NCBI RefSeq assembly: GCF_003600625.1 | Contig: NZ_CP032489.1 | Span: 1,798,001 to 1,862,000, forward strand | Direction of reading: 5' to 3' | Length of the DNA: 64,000 nt | From: Arachidicoccus soli | Lineage (GTDB): Bacteria > Bacteroidota > Bacteroidia > Chitinophagales > Chitinophagaceae | Notes under the pieces: generated by a model | Database searches by the model: none | Seen by the model: only the letters and a program-made list of their open reading frames with translations | What the model was told of the DNA's origin: nothing | Part shown: in pieces, positions 32,478 to 42,629 of the stretch | Layout: each line of letters opens with the position of its first letter | Position numbering within the stretch: the stretch's first letter is position 1 | Program-made: the position numbers and the translations under genes

Positions 32478-34886
32478 TTATAATTGAATATTCACGCCAA
32501 TCATATAGTTTGTCCCCGCCATTGGAAAGAAATAATTGTAATTATTGAGTTTGCCATTATCGTATTCCGGATAAGTAGCCCCATTGGTATTGTAGAAATG
32601 ATTAAACACATTATATACTTGTCCAATAATATTCCATTCTTTAAAAAACTTATTCTTTAGTGTAAAGATTACGCGTGCATCTTGATTGTAATAAGCTTTC
32701 AACATACGTGTATCATTTCCTGTATTGTCTAAATATTGGTGGCCTACATATTTGCTGATTAAACTAATCTGAACATTTTTACATGGCAAGACATTTAAAC
32801 TTCCAGCTCCTACAATGTCAGGTGAAAAAGCGATATCGGTATTATGATAAGTGGTTGATTGTTGTGGCAACTCATTCCAATCGGCATCATAAGCATTGTA
32901 ATAAGCCGTGTAATTCTTTATTTTATTTTTACTAAAAGATAAGTTGGCAGTAGCATTCAACCAATTGGTGAAAACATATCCACCTTGCAATTCAATACCG
33001 GCTCTGTAACTATTCGGAGCATTCGTACGCGTAGCACTTCCTACATCATTCAATTGTCCGGTAAGGACCAATTGATTTTTGTATAGCATATAATACAAAT
33101 TAATTCCCCAATTATAGTTTTCATCTTTTTTATTGGCGCCCAATTCAAAGTCATTTAACCTTTCTGCTTTTGGTTGATTTTCCAAACCGGCTTCGAAATC
33201 ATCTCTATTAGGTTCTTTGTTTGCTAAAGCATAACTCAGATAAGCATTATAACCATCTTTCAAATATGAAATACCTATCTTAGGATTTAGGAAATTAAAA
33301 TTACGTTTTACCGTTAGGCTGGGAATATCTTGAAACCCGTACATGTGATGCCATACATTTCGGTATTGCATATCCGCAAATAAATTCCAATAATCGTTAA
33401 AATTATGAAGCCATTTCAGGTAAACATTTTTATCGTACTTATAAGCAGGTAAATTGTAATACTTCGCATCTTTATCAATACCACCATTTTCTGCCCAAAT
33501 AACTTTTCCATAATGCCAGCCATCATAGTTTGTCCAACTGCCGCCTAAAGTCAACTCATCTGCTTTCCCTTTATATTGAACGGAGAAAGTTTGTCCATAA
33601 AATTTATTATCTAAATATTGCTGGCGAATTAAATCGGTAGAGAATAGGGTATCTGTTGCGAACGGCACAGGATAAGCAATTCCATAATTGGCATAATCTT
33701 GACTATTTTTATATTCTTCATAATAACCGATGCCGGTACTTAAAAAAGAAGCAACTGCCAAAGAGAATTTGGGACTGAATTGATGTGTAACAAATAATTG
33801 ATAATGGTTCTGATTATAATTATCCGTTTCATTGTTGTAATATGTACCGGTTTTAGCAATATAACCTAACTCATTATAAGTTCTATTTACTTTTATTGAG
33901 TCTTCAGGTACACCATCCCAAGCTTGATAAGTCTTTTCTTTGCCAACAATCAGATTAAAACGCACCGTCGTTTTTCGGCCAATATAAGCTGTAGAAAAAA
34001 GTAGCGACTGCAATTTACTCGAAGCCCTATCAATATATCCGTCGCTGGAGATATTGCTTAAACGTAGATCAGCTGTAAACTTTCCATCAATCAGGCCACT
34101 ACCTGCCATCACTGTATTCTTCCAAGTGTTAAAGGAACCAAAGCTATTATTAAGCTCCCCATAAGCACTATCGTGAACCTCGTTGGTGCTTAAATTAATT
34201 GTCGCACCAAATGCACCCGCACCATTAGAAGAAGTACCCACACCTCTTTGAATTTGGATAGAACCCACAGAAGAAACGACATCGGGTATATCTACAAAAT
34301 AACTTCCTGAACTTTCAGCATCGTTGTATGGGATACCGTTAAGCGTAACATTGGTTCGGGTACCATCAGAGCCACGAATGTGGATGCCCGTGTAACCAAC
34401 ACCATTTCCTGCGTCAGAGTTAATGACCACATTTGGTGTTTGCGCAAGCATATACGGCAAATCTCTTCCTAAATTATTTTTCTCAATATCTGCTTTAGTA
34501 ATATTTGTTTTGGAGAATGGTGCTTTATCCCCAGCACGTACAGCACGCACTTCCAGGGGCTCTAGAGATGCCACATTTTCCCCTAATTGCACATTTATAT
34601 GCTTGTCATAATCTGCCAATGTTACCTTTGATTCAAAAGGTGTTTTACCCGCATAGAAAACATGTAAAATCCATTGTGAGTTGTTAGGCAGGCTTTTAAA
34701 AAGGAAATGTCCTTCTTCATCCGTTTTTTCGCGTAAGGTTTTCTTGTTATTTATGTTTTTCAAAACCACCGTCGCATCGGTCAAATATTGACTTTGCTCG
34801 TTTGTCACATTGCCGGTTAAGGATAGTTGGGCATTTGTACTAATTGCAAGCAGCAACCAAGCCATTACCAAAGAAATTTGTTTCAT
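32478..34886 (-). CDS. TonB-dependent receptor, predicted thiamine uptake
   Basis: An 802-residue outer-membrane receptor: signal peptide (MKQISLVMAWLLLAISTNAQ), CarboxypepD_reg-like domain (LTGNVTNEQSQYLTDATVVLKN), plug (NLGRDLPYMLAQTPNVVINSDAGNGVGYTGIHIRGSDGTRTNVTLNGIPYNDAESSGSYFVDIPDVVSSVGSIQIQRGVGTSSNGAGAFGATINLST) and a 22-strand barrel ending in the expected aromatic/hydrophobic strand (GVNIQL). Start set at 34884-34886. A TPP riboswitch lies directly upstream, which links it to thiamine or thiamine-precursor import, as in other Bacteroidota thiamine receptors. Ligand inferred from the riboswitch. Confidence 0.93.
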   Translation of the reverse strand: MKQISLVMAWLLLAISTNAQLSLTGNVTNEQSQYLTDATVVLKNINNKKTLREKTDEEGHFLFKSLPNNSQWILHVFYAGKTPFESKVTLADYDKHINVQLGENVASLEPLEVRAVRAGDKAPFSKTNITKADIEKNNLGRDLPYMLAQTPNVVINSDAGNGVGYTGIHIRGSDGTRTNVTLNGIPYNDAESSGSYFVDIPDVVSSVGSIQIQRGVGTSSNGAGAFGATINLSTNEVHDSAYGELNNSFGSFNTWKNTVMAGSGLIDGKFTADLRLSNISSDGYIDRASSKLQSLLFSTAYIGRKTTVRFNLIVGKEKTYQAWDGVPEDSIKVNRTYNELGYIAKTGTYYNNETDNYNQNHYQLFVTHQFSPKFSLAVASFLSTGIGYYEEYKNSQDYANYGIAYPVPFATDTLFSTDLIRQQYLDNKFYGQTFSVQYKGKADELTLGGSWTNYDGWHYGKVIWAENGGIDKDAKYYNLPAYKYDKNVYLKWLHNFNDYWNLFADMQYRNVWHHMYGFQDIPSLTVKRNFNFLNPKIGISYLKDGYNAYLSYALANKEPNRDDFEAGLENQPKAERLNDFELGANKKDENYNWGINLYYMLYKNQLVLTGQLNDVGSATRTNAPNSYRAGIELQGGYVFTNWLNATANLSFSKNKIKNYTAYYNAYDADWNELPQQSTTYHNTDIAFSPDIVGAGSLNVLPCKNVQISLISKYVGHQYLDNTGNDTRMLKAYYNQDARVIFTLKNKFFKEWNIIGQVYNVFNHFYNTNGATYPEYDNGKLNNYNYFFPMAGTNYMIGVNIQL

Positions 34887-34939
34887 AATTTTTAAAAAAA
34901 TTAAGAACAAGAATGCAGGAGGAAGTAATTCTACAAAGC

Positions 34940-35040
34940 TGTCGAAATGCTTTGCAGCCTTCCCTTCGCAGGCATTACCCTGTTCAGGTTATACGGGTTT
35001 ATTCTCAGCCTTCAAAACAAGAAAGCACCCCGAGGAATCG
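34940..35040 (-). promoter_or_regulatory. TPP (THI element) riboswitch
   Basis: On the minus strand it reads CTCGGGGTGCTT, GGCTGAGAATAAACCC, ACCTGAACAGGGTAATGCCT then GCGAAGGGAAGG, the conserved cores of the thiamine pyrophosphate riboswitch in the right order. It begins about 150 bp and ends about 50 bp before the start of the TonB receptor gene. High TPP should switch the receptor off. Confidence 0.93.
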
Positions 35041-35152
35041 AGTTTACGGGCGCAAAGGTAAGTGTTTATTTTTTATTTAAAAATTTGATAGAAGGATAAT
35101 AAATATTGCTCTTACATTTATTGTACCTTGCTTAAGATTAAAACACCCCTAT

Positions 35153-37108
35153 ATGAAGCCGGCACAAATGGTTCCTTATGAAGAGCAATATTTTGTAGAT
35201 AGCAGTAAGCCTGTGTGGAACTATTCATTGTTTACAGATGACGACATTCGGTCTTACCAATATGGTACACATTGCAAATTATATGAACTTTTTGGCAATA
35301 AAGAAATCAATGTAACGGGTAAAAATGGCACCTACTTTTCTGTGTGGGCACCTAGTGCTAAACGTGTTTCTGTAATCGGTGATTTCAATGATTGGAATAC
35401 GAATGCACATATACTTTATGCGCGTCAAGACTCTTCCGGGATCTGGGAGGGCTTCATTCCAAATGTCTCTGCAGGCGAATTGTATAAATATAATATTATC
35501 ACACAGAAAGATGAAAGTATCGACAAAGGAGATCCCTATGCGAACTACTGGGAGAAGCGCCCTAAGACAGCTTCAATCACCTCTAGCCTTGATTATCAAT
35601 GGCAGGATAAAGCTTGGATGAAAAAGCGAAAGAAATTCAATGCTTTGGATGCGCCTATGTCGGTATACGAAGTACATCCGGCAAGCTGGATGCGCCCCAA
35701 TAAAGATGATGAGGAATCTTATAATAGTTATTTATTGATGATTGAGCTATTGGTGCCTTATGTTAAAGAAATGGGCTTTACACATATAGAATTGATGCCC
35801 ATCATGGAACATCCTTTTGATGGAAGCTGGGGTTATCAGGGTACCGGATATTTTGCGCCTACAAGTCGCTTTGGCACACCACAAGATTTTATGAAATTGG
35901 TGGATGCTTTTCATAACGAAAATATTGGTGTAATACTCGATTGGGTACCTTCTCATTTTCCGCATGACGCACATGGTCTTTATCGTTTTGATGGCGAACA
36001 TACCTATGAATATGCGGATACCCGCAAGGGCTTTCATCCTGACTGGAACTCTTATATTTTTAATTATTCACGTGGAGAAGTGCGTAGTTTTTTATTAAGC
36101 AGTGCACATTTCTGGTGCGACATTTTTCATGCCGATGGCATACGGGTAGATGCGGTGAGCTCTATATTAAGACTGGATTACAGCCGGGAAGAAGGACAAT
36201 GGGAACGCAACGAACACGGTGGGAATGGTAATATTGAAGCTATTGCATTTGTGAAACTATTGAATGAGACTTTGTACAATGAATTTCCGGACATCCAAAT
36301 GATTGCGGAAGAGTCTACTGATTGGCCAAAAATAAGCAGACCCACTTTTGAAGAAGGAATGGGCTTTGGCATGAAATGGATGATGGGCTGGATGCATGAT
36401 ACACTTAAATATTTCAAACACGAACCTGTTTTCAGAAAGTATCATCAGAACGATTTTACATTTAGCATGGCTTACTTTTACAACGAGAATTTTATGCTTC
36501 CGCTTAGCCATGACGAAGTGGTACATGGAAAAAGCCCTATGCTGTATAAGATGCCGGGAGATGACTGGCAGAAATTTGCAAACTTAAGGTTACTATATAG
36601 CTACATGTTTTTACATCCGGGTGCAAAATTACTTTTCATGGGTAATGAATTTGCAGCAACACAAGAATGGAATTATAAAAGTGAATTACAGTGGGATTTG
36701 CTGATGTGGCCTAGTCATAATGGCATGAAACAATGTGTGATGCAACTTAACAAATTATATCAAGCAGAAAATGCTTTATATGAGAAACAGTTTGAAAAGG
36801 ACGGTTTTGAATGGATAAACCTCAATCATGAGAATGAATGCGTAGTCGTCTTTAAAAGAAAAGGAATTAAGGCAAAAGATGACCTATTGATCATTCTTAA
36901 CCTCACCCCTGAAGTACGATTGCATTGGGAGATTAATGTATTTGGGAAAACGAAATGGGTAGAGGTTTTCAATAGTAACCATAAAGATTTCTGGGGTACC
37001 GGTGACGTAAATAACCCGGATATTTTCGTCAAAGAGATTGATAAAAAAGCAAAATACTATTCTATTAAAGTAAACTTACCGGCGCTTTCAGCCGTTGTAT
37101 TGAAATAA
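35153..37108 (+). CDS. glgB: 1,4-alpha-glucan branching enzyme
   Basis: Introduces alpha-1,6 branches in glycogen. 651 residues: CBM48 (about 55-150, TYFSVWAPSAKRVSVIGDFNDWN), then a GH13 barrel with ELMPIMEHPFDGSWGYQ, LDWVPSHF, nucleophile Asp333 (GIRVDAVSSIL), acid Glu386 (MIAEEST) and LPLSHDEVVHG (His453-Asp454), then an all-beta C-terminal domain. Complete and typical in length. Its stop codon is 6 bp before the cyclophilin gene. No other glycogen genes are in the window. Confidence 0.96.
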   Translation: MKPAQMVPYEEQYFVDSSKPVWNYSLFTDDDIRSYQYGTHCKLYELFGNKEINVTGKNGTYFSVWAPSAKRVSVIGDFNDWNTNAHILYARQDSSGIWEGFIPNVSAGELYKYNIITQKDESIDKGDPYANYWEKRPKTASITSSLDYQWQDKAWMKKRKKFNALDAPMSVYEVHPASWMRPNKDDEESYNSYLLMIELLVPYVKEMGFTHIELMPIMEHPFDGSWGYQGTGYFAPTSRFGTPQDFMKLVDAFHNENIGVILDWVPSHFPHDAHGLYRFDGEHTYEYADTRKGFHPDWNSYIFNYSRGEVRSFLLSSAHFWCDIFHADGIRVDAVSSILRLDYSREEGQWERNEHGGNGNIEAIAFVKLLNETLYNEFPDIQMIAEESTDWPKISRPTFEEGMGFGMKWMMGWMHDTLKYFKHEPVFRKYHQNDFTFSMAYFYNENFMLPLSHDEVVHGKSPMLYKMPGDDWQKFANLRLLYSYMFLHPGAKLLFMGNEFAATQEWNYKSELQWDLLMWPSHNGMKQCVMQLNKLYQAENALYEKQFEKDGFEWINLNHENECVVVFKRKGIKAKDDLLIILNLTPEVRLHWEINVFGKTKWVEVFNSNHKDFWGTGDVNNPDIFVKEIDKKAKYYSIKVNLPALSAVVLK

Positions 37109-37114
37109 AAAAGA

Positions 37115-37702
37115 ATGAAAAGAATATTCGCGATTATAACGATTTTTATATTATTGCAAAGTTGTGGTTCAAAAAAATACGCAAACCCGCATGTCGTCAT
37201 CACTACAAAAGTAGGCGATATTGAATTAGAATTATATCCAAAGCAAGCACCCAAAACGGTAGCAGCTTTCCTCAGTTATATAAAAGAAGGCTTGTATGAT
37301 GATGCGAGTTTTTATAGGGTATTAAATGCCAACAATCAAGCATCCGACGTGCCAAAAGCAAGATTAATCCAGGGAGGAATATGGCAGACAAATCCGGATA
37401 AATTAGCGACACTTAAAGGCATTCCTCATGAAAATACGCAGCATACAGGCATTAAACATTTAAACGGTACGATTTCTTTAGCAAGAGAAGCACCGGGAAC
37501 TGCAAATTCTGAATTTTTCATTTGTGTTGGAGACCAACCTGGCTATGATTCCGGAGGCGCAAATAATCCTGATAAGCAAGGTTACGCGGCTTTTGGGCGC
37601 GTGGTAAACGGAATGGATATCGTGATTAAGATTTATAATATGAACGAGAATAGCCAGTCTTTCGATCCGCCAATTCCTATTTATGGCATTAAAGAATTAT
37701 GA
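37115..37702 (+). CDS. Cyclophilin-type peptidyl-prolyl isomerase lipoprotein
   Basis: A 195-residue exported cyclophilin: lipobox LLQSC (Cys17), then VVITTKVGDIELELYPKQAPKTVAAFLSYI, FYRV (catalytic Arg region), GTISLAREAPGTANSEFFICVGDQPGYD and AFGRVVNGMDIVIKI. Likely tethered to the periplasmic face, where it helps fold envelope proteins. Six bp after glgB in the same direction; convergent with ogt, whose stop is only 7 bp away. Confidence 0.92.
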   Translation: MKRIFAIITIFILLQSCGSKKYANPHVVITTKVGDIELELYPKQAPKTVAAFLSYIKEGLYDDASFYRVLNANNQASDVPKARLIQGGIWQTNPDKLATLKGIPHENTQHTGIKHLNGTISLAREAPGTANSEFFICVGDQPGYDSGGANNPDKQGYAAFGRVVNGMDIVIKIYNMNENSQSFDPPIPIYGIKEL

Positions 37703-37709
37703 TGGCAGA

Positions 37710-38186
37710 CTAATCAAATAGTTTAGTTTGCTTTATAACGCCTTCGTGTTGAAGTAACCATTCTTTTCGCCATAAGCCCCAGGCATATCCCGTAAGTCCA
37801 CCATTTGCTGCAATAACACGGTGGCAGGGTATCACAATTGCAAACCTATTTTTGCCATTTGCTGCGCCTACTGCACGTACGCTACCGGCATTATTTAATT
37901 GTTTGGAAACATGCAAATAAGTAGCCGTCTTACCAAAAGGGATTCCTTCTACATGCTCCCATACACTTTGCTGGAATGCTGAACCATCAATTGCCAAAGG
38001 GATATTAAAAGACTTTCTTTTTTTATCAAAATACTCATTCAATTGTTTTGCAGCCATTTTTGTCAGAGAACTTTCTTCAATATCATCCTCTTTTTCATCA
38101 ACAAATAATATAGAAGTAGTAGCAACTTCATTAGCCTCAATTTGCATTAGACCAACCGGCGTTTCTATGTATGAATAATAAAGCAT
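37710..38186 (-). CDS. ogt: Methylated-DNA-[protein]-cysteine S-methyltransferase
   Basis: Direct repair of O6-alkylguanine. 158 residues with the acceptor Cys121 in IPCHRVIAANGGLTGYAWG and the DNA-binding helix VRAVGAANGKN. Start set at the ATG 38184-38186 (MLYYSYIETPVG), which matches Ogt lengths; an extended upstream frame to 38273 is not family-like. Stands alone. Confidence 0.93.
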   Translation of the reverse strand: MLYYSYIETPVGLMQIEANEVATTSILFVDEKEDDIEESSLTKMAAKQLNEYFDKKRKSFNIPLAIDGSAFQQSVWEHVEGIPFGKTATYLHVSKQLNNAGSVRAVGAANGKNRFAIVIPCHRVIAANGGLTGYAWGLWRKEWLLQHEGVIKQTKLFD

Positions 38187-38368
38187 TGTATCTTTGGTAA
38201 AGGTAATGTAGTATCTGGATATACTTGATTTTTTTGAAAAGGCAATATTGCTTTGTTTCCTTCTAAAAATCATTGCCCTCTACTACCTGCAAGGCCGTTA
38301 AACCTTTATTAAATTATAACCCAAAGCGGCTGATAAATTTCCCCTCAATCACTCACATATTATAATCA

Positions 38369-39694
38369 TTATACCGTTTTCTTTAAGTCCCAATTTTCTA
38401 TTTCTCTCCCCACTTCACTCAAAAAGGTAGAGCCTAAAGCGCCGTCAACAATACGATGGTCATAGCTTAAAGAAAGTATCATCATACTGCGAATCCCGAT
38501 TGTATCGCCTTGTGCAGTTTCAATAACGACCGGGCGCTTTTTAATAGTGCCAATAGCAAGAATTGCCACTTGGGGCTGGTTTATAATGGGGGTGCCAGTC
38601 AGGCTACCAAAGCTGCCTACATTGGTAACGGTAAAAGTACCCTCCTGTGTATCAGAGGGTTTCAGATTGTTTGTGCGTGCATTTTGTGCAGTTGTGTTTA
38701 CTGCTTTACATAAGCCGACAAGGTTTAAATGGTCAGCATTTTTTATAACCGGAACGATTAAATTTCCGCTTGGCAACGCAGTTGCCATACCTATATTAAT
38801 ATCTTTCTTAACAATAATTCTATCCCCGTCAACGGAACTATTAATGAGAGGATGCCTTTTTATTACACGTGCTATACATTCGATAAACATGGGCGTAAAT
38901 GTAATTTTAGTATGCTCACGCTTTTCAAAATCTACTTTTATTTTATTGCGCCATTCTACCATATTGGTAACATCCACTTCCACAAAACTGGTAACAGTAG
39001 CACTCGTATTTTGACTCTCTTTCATGTGATGGGCAATCAACTTGCGCATTCTATCCATCTCAATTATTTCAACGTTTTCACCACTATAATTTTTAGGTGT
39101 TGTAGGTGTTGGTGTTGGTATAGCCGAGGCTGGCTTTTCTTCAACCAGTTTCTGTGTGGCAGAAACAGGTTTCGTTCTATTTTCCAGATAAGCCAAAATA
39201 TCCTTTTTGGATAATCGACCTTCATTTCCTGTACCCGGGATGCTTGCTAACTCATCCGCCTTAATGCCTTCTTGCTTGGCAATACTTAAGACTAGTGGAG
39301 AATAAAATCCATTATTATTTTCGGAAGTAATATTTTTTTCAGCAACAGGGGTTTCAGAAGGAAGATAAGGTATATCTTCTGTTTCTTCTTTATTGGATAT
39401 TTGTATTTGCTTGTCAGATACTTCCTGATGTTCTGCATTTGTCTGATTCTCGCCTTCTGTTTCAATAATTGCAATAACTGCACCTACAGGAGCTACATCA
39501 TTTTCTTTAAAACGTAATTCTTTGATAATGCCATTAGCAGTTGATGGCACTTCACTATCCACTTTATCTGTCGCTATATCTAAAACGGCTTCATCTTCTT
39601 GCACCAAATCACCTACGGACTTAAGCCATTTTAATACTGTCGCTTCTATAATTCCTTCGCCCAATGCGGGCATTGTTAATTCAATTAAAGCCAT
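38369..39694 (-). CDS. 2-oxo acid dehydrogenase E2 (dihydrolipoyl acyltransferase)
   Basis: A 441-residue E2 core protein: N-terminal lipoyl domain with lipoylated Lys44 (ATDKVDSE), a Pro/Thr-rich linker (about 85-130 and again 185-205), a peripheral-subunit-binding domain (FYSPLVLSIAKQEGIKADELASIPGTGNEGRLSKKDILAYLE), and the CoA acyltransferase domain ending with catalytic HRIVDGA (His413, Asp417). Either pyruvate or branched-chain/2-oxoglutarate type; a single lipoyl domain and the sequence suggest BCKDH- or OADH-like. E1 and E3 genes are not adjacent. Confidence 0.92.
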   Translation of the reverse strand: MALIELTMPALGEGIIEATVLKWLKSVGDLVQEDEAVLDIATDKVDSEVPSTANGIIKELRFKENDVAPVGAVIAIIETEGENQTNAEHQEVSDKQIQISNKEETEDIPYLPSETPVAEKNITSENNNGFYSPLVLSIAKQEGIKADELASIPGTGNEGRLSKKDILAYLENRTKPVSATQKLVEEKPASAIPTPTPTTPKNYSGENVEIIEMDRMRKLIAHHMKESQNTSATVTSFVEVDVTNMVEWRNKIKVDFEKREHTKITFTPMFIECIARVIKRHPLINSSVDGDRIIVKKDINIGMATALPSGNLIVPVIKNADHLNLVGLCKAVNTTAQNARTNNLKPSDTQEGTFTVTNVGSFGSLTGTPIINQPQVAILAIGTIKKRPVVIETAQGDTIGIRSMMILSLSYDHRIVDGALGSTFLSEVGREIENWDLKKTV

Positions 39695-39778
39695 AGTTTG
39701 TTTTTATGCGTCGTTAATTTTACAAAATGAACTGCGGAAAAGTACGATTTAGTTTCCAAATGTAAAAATATTGCAGTT

Positions 39779-41026
39779 TTAGCTTACTTCTTTAATTAAT
39801 AAATGCAGGAGGTTAAATGCATTGTTGGCAGTTGCCTCCATATTCTTTTCTCGGTTGTATCTAAAAGAAAATTTCTGTGTTTTTATCGCTGATTTATTCG
39901 CTACAGCAACCCATACAGTTCCTACCGGCTTTTCTGCAGTTCCGCCTTCAGGTCCTAAAATGCCCGAAACAGCAATGGAATAATCTACATGCATTATGTC
40001 CAGAATATTATTGGCCATTTCTATCACTACTTCTTCGCTAACTGCGCTATACTTTTCAAGCGTTTCTTTTTTAACGTTTAAAACATTTTCTTTGATGGTA
40101 TTATCATAACTTACCACAGAGCCATAGAAATATTTGGAAGCCCCGGGAATAGCTGTTAGTAAATGTGCTATGTAGCCGCCGGTGCAGCTTTCTGCGGTTG
40201 CAATAGTTTTATTTTTTTGCAATAATAATTCTGCGATAGCTTCAGCAATACTTATATCCTTGTTGGTGATAATGATCTCCGGAATCAGTCTTTGTAATTG
40301 CATAAAATATGCATCTATTTTCGACTGATTATTTTCGTATAGTTGCTCAGTCAAACGAAGGCGTACAATAGTGGCACCGGGAAGATAGGCCAGCTTTATA
40401 TTTTGAGGTAAAGACGATTCAAAGTCTTTTATTCTTTCGGCCAGAAAAGACTCTCCTAACCCGCATGTAGTCATTGTTCGATGAAGGATGGGCGATAAAG
40501 TAAACCGTTTTTTCAATTCAGGTAAAATATAGGTTTCCATCATCCCTTGCATTTCATAAGGCACTCCAGGCAAGCTATAAAATAGTTTTCCATCCTGCTC
40601 AAATTGCATACCTGGTGCAGTACCTCTGGCATTCTGAATTACAGTACAAGTATCAGGGACTTCAGCTTGCTTGTAGTTGCTCTCCAACATCGGGCGATTG
40701 TAACGCGAAAAGATCTGCTGAACATTTTGCAATGCCGCTTCGTCAGTGACTAAATTCCCTTTAAAATATTTATTCAACAAAGGTTTTGTGATATCATCTG
40801 CAGTTGGACCTAAACCTCCGGTAATAATAATGATATCTGCTATTTTTTGTTCTTCTTCTAATGCATTCCAGATATCATCCCATTTATCACCAACCGCTAT
40901 TCGGTGTTTAACCCAGACGCCAATATTATTTAATGCCTTTCCAACCCAAGCACTATTGGTGTCAATAACCTGTCCAATCAATAATTCGTCGCCAATGGTA
41001 ATAACAGATGCAGAAATATGATTCAT
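39779..41026 (-). CDS. cinA: CinA family protein (NMN deamidase-related)
   Basis: 415 residues: N-terminal molybdopterin-binding (MoCF/COG1058) domain (SASVITIGDELLIGQVIDTNSAWVGK, ITGGLGPTADDITK, ARGTAPGMQF, LPGVPYEMQGMM) and C-terminal CinA/PncC amidohydrolase domain (IATAESCTGGYIAHLLTAIPGASKYFYGSVVSYDN, SGILGPEGGTAEKPVGTVW). Cleaves the amide of NMN (NAD salvage) and may repair ADP-ribose species. Same strand as the MFS gene, which ends 28 bp upstream of its start. Confidence 0.94.
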   Translation of the reverse strand: MNHISASVITIGDELLIGQVIDTNSAWVGKALNNIGVWVKHRIAVGDKWDDIWNALEEEQKIADIIIITGGLGPTADDITKPLLNKYFKGNLVTDEAALQNVQQIFSRYNRPMLESNYKQAEVPDTCTVIQNARGTAPGMQFEQDGKLFYSLPGVPYEMQGMMETYILPELKKRFTLSPILHRTMTTCGLGESFLAERIKDFESSLPQNIKLAYLPGATIVRLRLTEQLYENNQSKIDAYFMQLQRLIPEIIITNKDISIAEAIAELLLQKNKTIATAESCTGGYIAHLLTAIPGASKYFYGSVVSYDNTIKENVLNVKKETLEKYSAVSEEVVIEMANNILDIMHVDYSIAVSGILGPEGGTAEKPVGTVWVAVANKSAIKTQKFSFRYNREKNMEATANNAFNLLHLLIKEVS

Positions 41027-41054
41027 TTATTTTGTTAGTTTATTAAAATCCAGA

Positions 41055-42299
41055 TTACAAAGACACGATATCCTCTTCTATATAATTCAAGTCTTTACTA
41101 AAAGTTTCTTTTAGTTTACTTAAAGAAAAAAGTGCAATGATTGTAAGTAAAAACAACATGATATATGCCGAAGTAATAATATTATGTGTCCGAATAATAA
41201 AAAAATCGAAAAGCCATGTGATGGGAATGAGTGAAGCTCTTACAAAATTTGGGACCGTTGTAGTCACCGTTGCGCGAATATTTGTACCAAATTGTTCGGC
41301 TGCAATGGTAACAAAATTGGCCCAATAACCTACGCCAATGCCGATGGTAAAAGCCAGCCAATTCATCTTCGTTGGTGTAATACCTTTGTAACTTAGATAA
41401 TAAGAACAAGTACCCAGGGTAATAAGACAGAATAGTAAAATAACTTTTCGTCGAGACTTTAATATTTGCGCTAAAAAGCCGGCAAAGATATCGCCTACCG
41501 AAATGCCAATATAAGCAAACATAATTACAGAACCTGCACTCAATGTTTGGGGAGCACCAAGAGCCGCCCCTATTTCCGGAGATTGTGCCAATAAAATACC
41601 TACTACAAACCAAAGGGGCATCCCTATAAGAATGCAATGCATATATTTCCAAAAGCGTTTCTTGTTGGAGAAGAGCATGGAGAGATTACCTTTTTTTGTT
41701 TTGCTTTCTGCCATTTTGTTGTACATGCCCGATTCAAAAATACCCAAACGCAATAGCAATAATAAGATTCCCAATATACCACCAACGACATAAGCGTTGC
41801 GCCAACTAAAATGTTGAGCCACTTCTTTAGCAGCAATTACACCCAATAATCCAATAGCGGCAACAATCATTGTTCCATAACCACGTTTATCCTTGTGCAT
41901 ACTTTCCGATACCAAAGTGATGCCTGCCCCCAGTTCGCCTGCTAATCCAATACCAGCAATAAAACGAACAAAAGCATATGTATTAGCATCATGTACAAAA
42001 CTGTTACAAATATTAGCCAGGGAATATAATAAGATAGAACCAAATAGCACTTTAATTCGGCCATACCGATCGCCCATTACCCCCCAAACGATGCCGCCCA
42101 ACAATAAACCTGCCATTTGCATATTAAGAATATATTCACCGGTCTGACGCAAGTCAATAGCTGGAATGCCAATATCAGTAAGGCTTTTAACGCGAACAAT
42201 AGAAAAAATCAATAGGTCGTAAATATCTACAAAATAACCCAGTGAAGCAACGATAATGAGTAAGATAATGTTCCTTTTGCTAGAAGAGTTTTGATTCAT
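41055..42299 (-). CDS. MFS transporter
   Basis: A 414-residue, 12-helix major-facilitator transporter. Loop 2-3 motif GDRYGRIKVLFGS, the TM4/5 region FVRFIAGIGLAGELGAGITLVSESM and TM7-8 GISVGDIFAGFLAQILKSRRKV place it near the metabolite/aromatic-acid:H+ symporter (MHS/AAHS) branch. Substrate unknown. Followed by cinA and divergent from rocD, whose promoter region it shares. Confidence 0.88.
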   Translation of the reverse strand: MNQNSSSKRNIILLIIVASLGYFVDIYDLLIFSIVRVKSLTDIGIPAIDLRQTGEYILNMQMAGLLLGGIVWGVMGDRYGRIKVLFGSILLYSLANICNSFVHDANTYAFVRFIAGIGLAGELGAGITLVSESMHKDKRGYGTMIVAAIGLLGVIAAKEVAQHFSWRNAYVVGGILGILLLLLRLGIFESGMYNKMAESKTKKGNLSMLFSNKKRFWKYMHCILIGMPLWFVVGILLAQSPEIGAALGAPQTLSAGSVIMFAYIGISVGDIFAGFLAQILKSRRKVILLFCLITLGTCSYYLSYKGITPTKMNWLAFTIGIGVGYWANFVTIAAEQFGTNIRATVTTTVPNFVRASLIPITWLFDFFIIRTHNIITSAYIMLFLLTIIALFSLSKLKETFSKDLNYIEEDIVSL

Positions 42300-42629
42300 T
42301 GTTTCTATTTGAATTGATTTCTATTACTAAAGTACAACAGTGTATTGTAATATCTATTAATAACCCCAATTTTTGTTTTAGAGGTCTTCGTATAAAAATT
42401 ATCAGCGGATTAAAAATGATTCTTTGCAATAAGTTTCATCATCTTTTTTTATCATTCTACAATTATTGCCTACCTTGCAGCCATGCTAAACATATTTCTA
42501 CATAGCAACCTCGATTATCTCAACCATCCCGTTGGGTAATTTTATATTTCTTCTACAACAACGATAGCAAGGTTATAATTTCCTTGCAAGATTTCATTAA
42601 TTTATTTTCAAAAGATTAAAAAAATTATT
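42300..42629. other. Divergent intergenic region upstream of rocD
   Basis: 330 bp between the MFS gene and rocD. TACCTTGC at about 42470 lies just before a 19-codon frame (42483-42539, MLNIFLHSNLDYLNHPVG) that may or may not be translated. A 6-bp hairpin (GCAAGG/CCTTGC) follows at about 42570-42590. No other gene seen. Confidence 0.45.

Noticed and set aside
39100-39160. Repeated TGTTGGTGT-like units as a tandem repeat
   Set aside because: They encode the Pro/Thr linker (TPTPTTP) of the E2 acyltransferase, a normal flexible hinge.
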